Below, piece after piece: positions 5,809 to 12,739 of a stretch of 18,553 bases of DNA (positions are counted from its first letter, which is position 1; every line of letters starts with the position of its first letter). The notes beneath the pieces were generated by a model, which was not told where the DNA came from, did no database searches, and saw nothing but the letters and a program-made list of their open reading frames with translations. Made by a program: the position numbers and the translations under genes. This DNA is from Candidatus Saccharibacteria bacterium UBA5145 (GTDB lineage: Bacteria > Patescibacteriota > Saccharimonadia > Saccharimonadales > UBA4665), in the NCBI GenBank assembly GCA_002413865.1, contig DHXX01000008.1, forward strand, positions 7,641 to 26,193, in the 5' to 3' direction.

Positions 5809-6705
5809 ATGCACCAAAACAAAAACCAAAATACAAATAACCAGCACGTACCAGTTTTACTCGAGCAAGTCATGCAGTATCTCGATCCGCAGCCGGGGGA
5901 ATCATACCTCGACCTGACGGCCGGATACGGTGGCCACGCCGCAGTCGTCCTGAGTGCCACAAACAGCCCAACCACCAGTGTACTGGTCGACCGCGACGCC
6001 AATGCGATCCGCGAACTCGAGCAGCAGTTTGGTGACAGTGGCGTCGATTTGCGCTGGCAAGATTTTTTGATCGCTAGCGATGAGCTGGCGTCCGAAGGTC
6101 GACAATTTGATCTTATTTTGGCTGACCTTGGAGTATCGTCACCGCACCTTAACGTCGCCGAACGCGGTTTCGCGTTCAGCACCACCGGACCGCTTGATAT
6201 GCGGATGGATCAGCGCCAGACACTCACGGCCGAGACAATCGTCAACAGCTGGAGTGCCGCCGAACTGATCGATATTCTGAAGCGCTATGGCGAAGAGCCC
6301 AAAGCTCGCTTGATCGCGCAGTTGATTATTGATAATCGACCGCACGCAACGACGAGTGAACTGGCGGCCGTCGTCGCCAAAGCTTGGCCCGGGCACAGTC
6401 GGATTCACCCGGCGACCAGGACCTTCCAAGCGCTACGAATTGCCGTCAATGACGAGCTAGGCTTGCTCGACCGGAGCATCCCACTATGGATAAACATGCT
6501 CAACACCGGCGGCCGGATTGTGATCATCAGCTTTCATAGCCTCGAAGATCGCATCGTCAAGCAAATCCTGAGTGATGCCAGCGGGGAACGCTACGACGCC
6601 GATTTACGGCTCCTGACCAAGCGTCCCGTGACCGGCAGTCCCACCGAATTAGTTTCCAATCCGCGAGCGCGTAGTGCCAAACTACGAGCCGCCGTGAAAA
6701 AATAA
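5809..6705 (+). CDS. rsmH: 16S rRNA (cytosine(1402)-N4)-methyltransferase RsmH (MraW)
   Basis: SAM-dependent methyltransferase acting on C1402 of 16S rRNA, 298 aa, close to the family's usual length. Conserved blocks in order: HVPVLLEQVMQYL (13-25), the SAM-binding loop YLDLTAGYGGHA (33-44), DLILADLGVSSPHL (101-114) with RGFAFSTTGPLDMRMD (119-134), LKRYGEEPKARLIA (157-170), HPATRTFQALRIAVNDELG (200-218) and GGRIVIISFHSLEDRIVKQ. The start ATG 5809 lies in an A-rich stretch without a recognisable ribosome-binding site. The position after mraZ is standard. Confidence 0.95.
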   Translation: MHQNKNQNTNNQHVPVLLEQVMQYLDPQPGESYLDLTAGYGGHAAVVLSATNSPTTSVLVDRDANAIRELEQQFGDSGVDLRWQDFLIASDELASEGRQFDLILADLGVSSPHLNVAERGFAFSTTGPLDMRMDQRQTLTAETIVNSWSAAELIDILKRYGEEPKARLIAQLIIDNRPHATTSELAAVVAKAWPGHSRIHPATRTFQALRIAVNDELGLLDRSIPLWINMLNTGGRIVIISFHSLEDRIVKQILSDASGERYDADLRLLTKRPVTGSPTELVSNPRARSAKLRAAVKK

Positions 6706-6724
6706 AAAAAAGAAAGGGCGCTCC

Positions 6725-6784
6725 ATGCCAATCCAGGTCAAAAGTAGCTCCCGCGCGTACAAAGTCGTCGTAAAAGTAGTCTAG
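6725..6784 (+). CDS. Possible 19-aa short ORF between rsmH and ftsL
   Basis: ATG 6725 sits 7 nt after AGAAAGG (6711-6717), a good ribosome-binding site, and opens a 19-codon frame encoding MPIQVKSSSRAYKVVVKVV, ending in TAG 6782-6784. The peptide is Lys/Val-rich. It is followed by a strong hairpin (6815-6847) and then ftsL, an arrangement resembling a leader peptide and attenuator, but no T-run follows the hairpin. It may be a genuine tiny protein or a leader peptide. Confidence 0.35.
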   Translation: MPIQVKSSSRAYKVVVKVV

Positions 6785-6814
6785 GCTACCAAACAACAAC
6801 GTACGTCGATAATA

Positions 6815-6847
6815 CCCCGTCCTATCATCTTTGGTGGTAGGGCGGGG
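6815..6847 (+). other. Strong 13-bp RNA hairpin upstream of ftsL
   Basis: CCCCGTCCTATCA (6815-6827) pairs along its whole length, with two G-U pairs, to TGGTAGGGCGGGG (6835-6847) around a 7-nt loop. It is followed by CAAAAAACAAACA rather than T residues on the plus strand, so it is not a standard terminator. It lies 35 nt before ATG 6883 and could block or protect the transcript, or mark a processing point. Confidence 0.6.
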
Positions 6848-6882
6848 CAAAAAACAAACATAAACAGACACCAAAATTTATT

Positions 6883-7230
6883 ATGACTTATTCAAGTTCT
6901 TTGGCCATGAATCGCACCCGCTTTTCTGGTCGGAATCAAAATTCAATTAGCTTTCGAGCGACCGAGCGCACGCTTGGGCCAGTCTCTAATACGATCGTAC
7001 TGATTGTGCTGGCCTGCTTACTGGGCTTGTTGTATCTGACGCAAGTCACCAAGACGAATGCGTACGGCTATCAAATCAACAATTTGCAGCAGCAACAGAG
7101 CAGTCTCAAGTCGCAGCACGATGACCTCGAAGTTGCTTCGGCTCGTTTGCAATCATTGCACCGCGTGGCTGACAGCGCGGTAGCTAAAAACTTAGTCTCG
7201 ATCGCGCCAACCGATACGATTCAGAACTAG
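6883..7230 (+). CDS. ftsL: FtsL-like (FtsL/DivIC family) divisome protein
   Basis: Bitopic cell-division protein of 115 aa, the size and layout expected of FtsL: a basic cytoplasmic N-terminus (1-33), one membrane segment (about 34-53, NTIVLIVLACLLGLLYLTQV), then an extracytoplasmic coiled coil rich in Gln/Leu (60-95, INNLQQQQSSLKSQHDDLEVASARLQSL). Sequence identity is too low to name it by motif; the rsmH-ftsL-ftsI position decides. It would bridge FtsQ-type partners to FtsW/FtsI. ATG 6907 is an alternative start; neither has a clear ribosome-binding site. The stop TAG (7228-7230) is the first TAG of the heptad repeat arm that follows. Confidence 0.78.
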   Translation: MTYSSSLAMNRTRFSGRNQNSISFRATERTLGPVSNTIVLIVLACLLGLLYLTQVTKTNAYGYQINNLQQQQSSLKSQHDDLEVASARLQSLHRVADSAVAKNLVSIAPTDTIQN

Positions 7231-7312
7231 GGACTAGGAACTAGTAATTAGTAACTATGAATCCGGAAGCCAGCTGTATTTCTTAATTCCAAATTCCTAA
7301 CCACTAATACCC
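7226..7312. repeat. Paired inverted arms of 7-nt units after ftsL
   Basis: The left arm (7226-7260) consists of ACTAGGG, ACTAGGA, ACTAGTA, ATTAGTA, ACTATGA, with TAG at 7228, 7235, 7242 and 7249. The right arm (7280-7312) consists of TTCTTAA, TTCCAAA, TTCCTAA, CCACTAA, TACCCC and is its imperfect inverted counterpart. It fills most of the gap between ftsL and the ftsI promoter. The first TAG is the stop codon of ftsL. The unit differs from the 8-nt family elsewhere, but the architecture is the same. Confidence 0.7.
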
Positions 7313-7338
7313 CGAAAGTCCGCGATGAAGCATCAATT

Positions 7339-7367
7339 TTATCACCCTGATACTCCTAAGGTATAAT
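7339..7367 (+). promoter_or_regulatory. ftsI promoter, TTATCA-17-TATAAT, leaderless
   Basis: A perfect -10 box TATAAT (7362-7367) lies 17 nt after TTATCA (7339-7344). ATG 7375 begins 8 nt after the -10 box, so +1 would fall on or next to the start codon. No ribosome-binding site is present at proper spacing. It gives ftsI an internal promoter inside the cluster. Confidence 0.7.
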
Positions 7368-7374
7368 AAAGCTA

Positions 7375-9141
7375 ATGGCTTTGCCTATAACCTCTAACGC
7401 CGCCCCAGCCGTCAAGCGGATGCGCTTGTGGTATTCGTTCTTCATGGCGATTATCGTCCTCTTCGGCGTGCGGCTTTTTTACGTCCAGATTATTCGCTAT
7501 GATCACTACAAGAATGCCGCCCTGAGCGACCAACTCAAACAGTACGAAATTCCGGCCCGTCGCGGTATCATCAAGGCCCACGACGGCGACCAGATACTGC
7601 CGATCGTCCTGAATCAAAAACTTTACACTCTCTACGCCGATCCGACCTACGTTAAGAACCCCGACGGCGTTGCCCAAAAGTTAGGGCCTATCGTTGGTAA
7701 TAAAACCGACTATGCCACTTTGCTGAAGACCAAAAAAACTCGCTACGTCGTACTGGCCAAGAAAATCAGCGAGCAGCAGAGCCAACAGATTCTGGCTCTA
7801 AAGTTTCCGGGCGTCGGGACGATTGCCCAGGATTATCGGACCTACCCGCAGGGCAGTTTAGCGGCCCAACTACTGGGTTTTGTCGACGACGGTGGCAGTG
7901 GGCAATATGGTATCGAGCAAGCTCTGAACGATCCGCTGAAAGGCAAGCCCGGCCAACTCCGCGCCATCACCGATGCCAACGGGGTGCCACTGGCCGCCAG
8001 CCAGAATAATACCCAAACAGCGCCCCAAAATGGCCAAGATCAGGTGCTGACGATTGATTTGGCGATGCAACAGCAGCTCGAAACGGTGCTGCAAAAGGGG
8101 GTTAAGGACTCGAAGGCTCTCAGCGGCAGCGCGCTCATTCTCGATCCAAACACGGGTGCCATTAAAGCGATGGCCAACTCTCCGACCTATGATCCCGCCC
8201 GCTATTCGGAGGTCGATAACGCCAATGATTTTCAAAACGCAGCGGTGGCCAAGCCAATCGAAGTCGGTTCGATCATGAAGGCTCTAACGACGGCGGCGGC
8301 CATCGATCAGGGAGTGATCAGCCCGACGACGACCTACTATGATCCGTCTGTTTGGAAAGTCGACGGTTTCAAGATTACCAACATCGAGGAGGACGGCGGG
8401 GCGGGGACGCGTAGTATTACCGACCTACTAAACTTATCGCTCAACACCGGTGCGACCTGGGAATTAATGCAAATGGGCGGTGGCACGATCAACCAAAAAG
8501 GTCGCGACGCCTGGTACGGCTACCTGACGAAGCATTTCCGATTTGGCCAGGCGACGGGGGTAGAGCAGGGCTATGAGGCGACGGGCTACATTCCTTTGCC
8601 GGCCGAGAACGGCGCCGGGATTGACCTAACCTATGCCAACACTTCTTTCGGCCAGGCGTTGACGGCGACACCCCTCCAAATGGGGGCGGCCCTGAGCGCG
8701 GTGCTCAACGGCGGAACTTACTACCAGCCGCACTTAATTGATCAAACAATCGACGCGACAGCTAAAACGACGCCGGTTTTGCCAAAAGTCTTGGCGCGCA
8801 ATGTTGTCGCCCCTAAAACCAGCCAAGCCATGATCCCGCTGATGCAGTACGTCGTGGCGCACCACACGATTGGCCCGAGTTTTGACCAAACCAAGTACAT
8901 TGTCGGGGGTAAGACCGGCACGGCCCAGATCGCCAAGCCTAGTGGCGGCTACCACGAGGACGAATTCAACGGTACCTACATGGGCTTTGTCGGTGGCGAC
9001 AAAGTGCAGTACGTGATCGTCGTGTTTGTCGAACGGCCAACCAACGGTGGCTATGCCGGTACGGCGGCGGCCCAACCGATTTTTGCCGGACTGGCCCATA
9101 TGTTGATCAACGATTCGTACGTTATGCCCAAAACCCACTAA
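7375..9141 (+). CDS. ftsI: Penicillin-binding protein 2/FtsI-type septal transpeptidase
   Basis: Class B penicillin-binding protein of 588 aa that would crosslink septal peptidoglycan together with FtsW. It has a short cytoplasmic tail, one membrane segment (about 14-36, LWYSFFMAIIVLFGVRLFYVQII), the dimerisation/pedestal domain opening with IPARRGIIKAHDGDQI, and the transpeptidase domain with all three catalytic motifs: SIMK (Ser299, Lys302), SLN (355-357) and KTG (513-515). No PASTA domains follow. The FtsI name rests on its position in the cluster. Confidence 0.93.
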   Translation: MALPITSNAAPAVKRMRLWYSFFMAIIVLFGVRLFYVQIIRYDHYKNAALSDQLKQYEIPARRGIIKAHDGDQILPIVLNQKLYTLYADPTYVKNPDGVAQKLGPIVGNKTDYATLLKTKKTRYVVLAKKISEQQSQQILALKFPGVGTIAQDYRTYPQGSLAAQLLGFVDDGGSGQYGIEQALNDPLKGKPGQLRAITDANGVPLAASQNNTQTAPQNGQDQVLTIDLAMQQQLETVLQKGVKDSKALSGSALILDPNTGAIKAMANSPTYDPARYSEVDNANDFQNAAVAKPIEVGSIMKALTTAAAIDQGVISPTTTYYDPSVWKVDGFKITNIEEDGGAGTRSITDLLNLSLNTGATWELMQMGGGTINQKGRDAWYGYLTKHFRFGQATGVEQGYEATGYIPLPAENGAGIDLTYANTSFGQALTATPLQMGAALSAVLNGGTYYQPHLIDQTIDATAKTTPVLPKVLARNVVAPKTSQAMIPLMQYVVAHHTIGPSFDQTKYIVGGKTGTAQIAKPSGGYHEDEFNGTYMGFVGGDKVQYVIVVFVERPTNGGYAGTAAAQPIFAGLAHMLINDSYVMPKTH

Positions 9142-9166
9142 ACTAATTTAAACGGAGCAAAATAGC

Positions 9167-9295
9167 ATGACTCAGCCACCACAATTAACTTTTGACCCCT
9201 CCCAACGCCGCGCCCGCCCGGTTCTTCGTCTATCCAGCTACAAAACTATCCAACTATCCAACTATCGCCCCGTCGGACGGCGAAAAGTGGTATAA
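9167..9295 (+). CDS. Possible 42-aa short ORF between ftsI and mraY
   Basis: ATG 9167 is preceded by GGAG (9154-9157) at 9 nt and opens a 42-codon frame, 25 nt after ftsI. The peptide begins MTQPPQLTFDPSQRRARPVL and is strongly basic. Its second half (SSYKTIQLSNYRP) is the translation of the 8-nt repeat arm at 9230-9265. The stop TAA lies inside the -10 box of the mraY promoter. It may be a small protein whose end has been replaced by the repeat, or a remnant. Confidence 0.35.
   Translation: MTQPPQLTFDPSQRRARPVLRLSSYKTIQLSNYRPVGRRKVV
9230..9265. repeat. Single arm of the 8-nt CTATCCAA repeat family
   Basis: CTA recurs exactly every 8 nt at 9230, 9238, 9246, 9254 and 9262. The 20-mer CTATCCAACTATCCAACTAT (9246-9265) is the exact reverse complement of 13663-13682 after ftsQ. 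No inverted partner arm is visible in the same gap, unlike the other copies. Confidence 0.75.
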
Positions 9296-9296
9296 T
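9288..9296 (+). promoter_or_regulatory. mraY promoter, extended -10 (TGGTATAAT)
   Basis: A consensus TATAAT (9291-9296) is preceded by the TGN extension. No -35 box is recognisable at 17 nt. Transcription from about 9303 would leave a leader of roughly 10 nt before ATG 9313, with no ribosome-binding site. Confidence 0.6.
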
Positions 9297-9312
9297 TAAA
9301 CAAAAATTACAG

Positions 9313-10353
9313 ATGAATAATACATTACACATCGCGATATCGACGCACAATCTAATCCAAATCCTGTCACTTGGTTTTGCTAGCTTTGTACTTAGTATGG
9401 CAATCACGCCACTATATACGACGCTAGCCTATCGCTATCAGTGGTGGAAACGGGCTCGGACCATGGCTTGGTCGGGTGGTGAAGCCACTGTTTATCAAAA
9501 ATTACACGCTGAAAAGCACAAACGCAACATTCCAACCATGGCCGGGCTGATTTTTGTGTCGGCAATCGCTTACGTTACGCTGACCGGAAACCTCAGCCGC
9601 GGCGAAACGTGGCTACCACTGGCCGGCATGATCGGGGCCGGGCTGATTGGTCTGATCGACGACATCATGAACGTCAAGAGCGTCGGTGGTGTCGCCGGCA
9701 TGGCCGCCCGCTATAAGTTCAGCCTCTACAGCATCGTCGCGCTAATTGGCGGCTGGTGGTTCTACAGCAAGCTCGGTGTTCATTCGATATATCTACCATG
9801 GATTCACCAATGGCACATCGGTCTGGGCGTGATCGTTCTGTTTTGGCTGGTCGTGATCGCGACGGCCAACGCGGTGAACATTAGCGACGGACTCGATGGC
9901 TTGGCGGGCGGCTTGCTGACGTCGTCATTCGCGACCTACGCGGTTATTGCCCTGATCGAGAACAAATTCCTGTTGGCCGGATTCTGCGTCACCGTCCTTG
10001 GCGCCTTGCTCAGCTACACGTGGTTTAACATCTTTCCAGCTCGTTTCTTGATGGGTGATATCGGTTCCTTCGCTCTCGGAACGGCGCTCGGTATAATCGC
10101 CATGCAGACGGATACAATCTATGTCTTACCGATTATTGGCGCCGTCTATGTTATGGAAACGGGCTCAGTGATTATTAATCGGTTATCGCGGAAATTTCGT
10201 CATGGCAAGCGGGTATTTTTGTCGTCGCCAATCCACCACCATTTCGAGGCCATCGGCTGGCCAGAAACCAAAGTTACTATGCGCTTTTGGACCCTTGGAC
10301 AGGTCTCGGGTCTGCTCGGTTTGATCGTTTTCTTGATCGGCCGGGCCCACTAA
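9313..10353 (+). CDS. mraY: Phospho-N-acetylmuramoyl-pentapeptide-transferase MraY
   Basis: Integral membrane enzyme that transfers phospho-MurNAc-pentapeptide to undecaprenyl phosphate to make lipid I. At 346 aa and with about ten hydrophobic segments it has the family's usual size. Signature motifs: IPTMAG (73-78; the family normally has IPTMGG), the catalytic DD at 116-117 followed by NVKS, NAVNISDGLDGLAGG (186-200, with Asp192 and Asp195), FLMGDIGS (245-252, Asp249) and PIHHHFEAIGW (306-316, the HHH motif). ftsW begins 4 nt after its stop, so translational coupling is likely. Confidence 0.95.
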   Translation: MNNTLHIAISTHNLIQILSLGFASFVLSMAITPLYTTLAYRYQWWKRARTMAWSGGEATVYQKLHAEKHKRNIPTMAGLIFVSAIAYVTLTGNLSRGETWLPLAGMIGAGLIGLIDDIMNVKSVGGVAGMAARYKFSLYSIVALIGGWWFYSKLGVHSIYLPWIHQWHIGLGVIVLFWLVVIATANAVNISDGLDGLAGGLLTSSFATYAVIALIENKFLLAGFCVTVLGALLSYTWFNIFPARFLMGDIGSFALGTALGIIAMQTDTIYVLPIIGAVYVMETGSVIINRLSRKFRHGKRVFLSSPIHHHFEAIGWPETKVTMRFWTLGQVSGLLGLIVFLIGRAH

Positions 10354-10357
10354 TCCT

Positions 10358-11644
10358 ATGAGGCCGTCAGCTCAGCGCCGTCAGCGCAGCGTTCGACCCG
10401 AGTCGAGTGACTTAGGTCGCAAGCATCGCCCGGATTACTGGCTGGTGATGTTGTGCGCCGTGTTGCTGGCAATCGGTTTGATCGTGGTCTACGCGATTAG
10501 CCCGGCGTTGTCGCAGGCCGCGCACGTCAGCAATAACTATTACGTTGGCAAGCAGTTGCTCGCCATCGGGCTGAGTATCGTCGCTTTCATCGCGACCTCG
10601 CAAATTCCACTGACGACTTGGCGTAGCTATGCTCGTCCGCTATTGATCTTTGCCGGCTTGGCTACCGTTATTGCGCTCTTGATGCCCGTCAATCCGGCCT
10701 ATCCGGCCCACCGTTGGGTGCGTCTGGGCAGTTTTTCGTTCCAATCGGTGGAATTGGTCAAGTTTGCCGCTTTGATCGCTTTGGCCGGCTTTCTGGCCGA
10801 ACAGATCAAAAAAAATATGCTCAACGATAAAGCCCGAACGTTTAAGCCGCTGATGATTGCCTTGGGCGTGGCCGGGCTGTTCATCGCCGGACCGCAAGCT
10901 CTGCACACCCAGAGTGATCTTGGCTCGATGGGCGTGCTGGTCGCGATGTTTGGCACGATGTGCTACGTGGCGGGGTTGCCGATGAAGCGCCTGCTGATGA
11001 TTGTCGCCGTTATCGCTGTTAGTGTGGTGCTCTTGATTCTGCCCTCGGCCTACCGGCGCGAGCGTCTGATGACCTTTGTGCATCCGGCCTCCAACTGTCA
11101 GGACGCCGGTTATCAAGCCTGCCAAGCGCTGATTGCGGTCGGTTCGGGCGGCATGATCGGCTTGGGGTTGGGCCGGAGTGTCCAGGCCTACGGCTACTTG
11201 CCGGAAGCCGCCAACGACTCAATCTTTGCGATTTACGCCGAGAAGTTCGGCTTTATCGGTAGTATTTTGCTGCTCGGTATTTTTGTGGCCTTTTTCGCCC
11301 GACTCAAGAGTATTGCCGAACGGGCTCCGGATGATTTTACACGTCTACTTGTCATCGGGGTGCTGGCGTGGTTGAGCGTCCAGGCGGTTATTAACATCGG
11401 TGCCATGATTGGCTTGCTGCCACTCAAAGGCATAACTTTGCCGTTTATTAGTTATGGTGGCACTAGCGTGGTGTTTGTGGCCGCCGCCGTTGGATTAGTT
11501 TTTCAGGTTTCACGGTACACGTCGTACAGCGTACCGCGTATCGCGAGTGACTTAAACAAGAGGAGGGACCATGACGATCGTCGTAACGGGCGGCGGCTCC
11601 GGGGGGCATATCACCCCGATCCTGGCAGTCGCGCACGAGCTTAA
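10358..11644 (+). CDS. ftsW: FtsW, SEDS-family septal peptidoglycan polymerase
   Basis: Polytopic SEDS glycosyltransferase, 428 aa, expected to polymerise lipid II with its FtsI partner. It has an Arg-rich cytoplasmic N-terminus (1-26) and about ten membrane segments. Seen motifs: AHRWVRLGSFSFQSVELVKFA (Glu132), TQSDLGSMG, YQACQALIAVGSGGMIGLGLG, LPEAANDSIFAIYAEKFGFIG with the putative catalytic Asp287, and the FtsW signature GITLPFISYGGTS. Two deviations stand out: QSVE at 129-132 where the family has QPSE, and AND instead of HTD around Asp287. A large loop carries two cysteines (SNCQDAGYQACQ). The last 24 codons overlap murG in another frame and encode an Arg-rich tail. Confidence 0.92.
   Translation: MRPSAQRRQRSVRPESSDLGRKHRPDYWLVMLCAVLLAIGLIVVYAISPALSQAAHVSNNYYVGKQLLAIGLSIVAFIATSQIPLTTWRSYARPLLIFAGLATVIALLMPVNPAYPAHRWVRLGSFSFQSVELVKFAALIALAGFLAEQIKKNMLNDKARTFKPLMIALGVAGLFIAGPQALHTQSDLGSMGVLVAMFGTMCYVAGLPMKRLLMIVAVIAVSVVLLILPSAYRRERLMTFVHPASNCQDAGYQACQALIAVGSGGMIGLGLGRSVQAYGYLPEAANDSIFAIYAEKFGFIGSILLLGIFVAFFARLKSIAERAPDDFTRLLVIGVLAWLSVQAVINIGAMIGLLPLKGITLPFISYGGTSVVFVAAAVGLVFQVSRYTSYSVPRIASDLNKRRDHDDRRNGRRLRGAYHPDPGSRARA
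11561..11566 (+). promoter_or_regulatory. Perfect ribosome-binding site AGGAGG for murG, inside ftsW
   Basis: AGGAGG (11561-11566) lies 4 nt before ATG 11571 while still inside the ftsW coding frame, where it encodes part of KRRD. It is the strongest ribosome-binding site in the window and fixes the murG start despite the 74-nt overlap. Confidence 0.85.
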
Positions 11645-12728
11645 AAGGCTCGATCCCACTACTATAATTATATACATTGGCCAGCGCGGTGACGCCTTGG
11701 CTGATATTCCAGCCCAAAATCCCGACATAGACGAAGTTTGCTTGGTGAGGGCAGGCAAGTTTCGACGTTATCACGGCGAGGGCTGGCGCCAGTTGCTCGA
11801 CCTGCCGACTGTCTATAAAAACCTGCGCGATGTCGGCTATATCGTCATTGGCACCGTCCAGAGCTGGCGGCTGCTACGCGAGATTCGGCCGAGCATTATT
11901 TTTACTCGGGGAGGCTTCGTCAGTGTGCCGGTCGCTATCGCCGGGGTATTGAACCGGATACCCTACATCACGCACGATTCCGACAGTACGCCGAGCTTGG
12001 CCAACCGCCTCATCGCGCGCTGGGCCCGTCGGCACGCCGTGGCGTTGCCCGAAGAATTCTACCCTTATCCACGTCAAAAAACCATCACGGTAGGCGTGCC
12101 GGTCAACGATAACTACCAGCCGCCGAAAGTGAAAGTTATCGCCCGGTATCGACAGGAAATCGGCCTGACGGCGGCCCAACAGCTAGTCCTTGTAACTGGC
12201 GGCGGTAACGGTTCGCGCGCCTTAAACCAAGCGGTTATCGCCAACGCCGGTTATCTCTTGCAGCGTCACCCCAATCTCGTGTTGGTACACATCGCCGGCC
12301 GGGCGCTGGTGACCAGCGTGCGCGCCGCCTACGACGAGCAACTCGACGAGGTACAGCGCAAACGCGTGATCGTCAAAAGTTTTATCGATGATTTATACCG
12401 CTATAGCGCCGTGGCCGATGTGGTGGTGGCTCGAGGCGGGGCCACCAATTTGGCCGAGTTTGCCATTCAGGCCAAGGCCTGTGTGATCGTACCGTCGCCG
12501 CAACTGATTTGGAACGTCAAAAATACTGATGCCCTAGTAGAGCGCCAAGCAGTCATTAAGCTGGACGAGGACCAAGCCGAACAAGACGGCCGGCTGGCCG
12601 CCGTCATCGGCGAGCTGCTAAATAGTGATGCCAAAAGGCTGAAGCTCGGTCAAGCGCTGGCGACGTTGGCGCGACCCGATGCCGCCGAGCGTCTCGCCAA
12701 ACTGTTGCTAGAAGAGGCGGCCAAGTAG
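11571..12728 (+). CDS. murG: UDP-N-acetylglucosamine transferase MurG
   Basis: Peripheral membrane GT28 glycosyltransferase that adds GlcNAc to lipid I to give lipid II; 385 aa, slightly longer than the usual 355-365. The N-terminal Gly-rich loop TGGGSGGHITP (6-16), FTRGGFVSVP (111-120), HDSDSTPSLANRL (135-147; the equivalent in well-studied MurG is HEQN-type), the second Gly-rich loop GGGNGSRALNQ (210-220) and ARGGATNLAEFA (287-298, with the UDP-GlcNAc-contacting Glu296) are in the right order. Several motifs are divergent but complete. The start overlaps the end of ftsW by 74 nt and its stop overlaps the ftsQ ribosome-binding site. Confidence 0.93.
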   Translation: MTIVVTGGGSGGHITPILAVAHELKRLDPTTIIIYIGQRGDALADIPAQNPDIDEVCLVRAGKFRRYHGEGWRQLLDLPTVYKNLRDVGYIVIGTVQSWRLLREIRPSIIFTRGGFVSVPVAIAGVLNRIPYITHDSDSTPSLANRLIARWARRHAVALPEEFYPYPRQKTITVGVPVNDNYQPPKVKVIARYRQEIGLTAAQQLVLVTGGGNGSRALNQAVIANAGYLLQRHPNLVLVHIAGRALVTSVRAAYDEQLDEVQRKRVIVKSFIDDLYRYSAVADVVVARGGATNLAEFAIQAKACVIVPSPQLIWNVKNTDALVERQAVIKLDEDQAEQDGRLAAVIGELLNSDAKRLKLGQALATLARPDAAERLAKLLLEEAAK

Positions 12729-12739
12729 GGGCTAAGATC

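Noticed and set aside
5524..5917. Overlapping open frames of about 90-107 codons on both strands in the mraZ-rsmH gap
   Set aside because: They mutually overlap, have no ribosome-binding sites, have low-complexity Lys/Asn or Phe/Cys translations, and mirror the inverted repeat and A-rich tract.
10386..10402. tRNA-like T-loop (CGTTCGACCCG)
   Set aside because: It lies inside the ftsW coding frame, and no acceptor, D or anticodon stems can be drawn around it. No tRNA, rRNA, tmRNA or RNase P signature was seen elsewhere.
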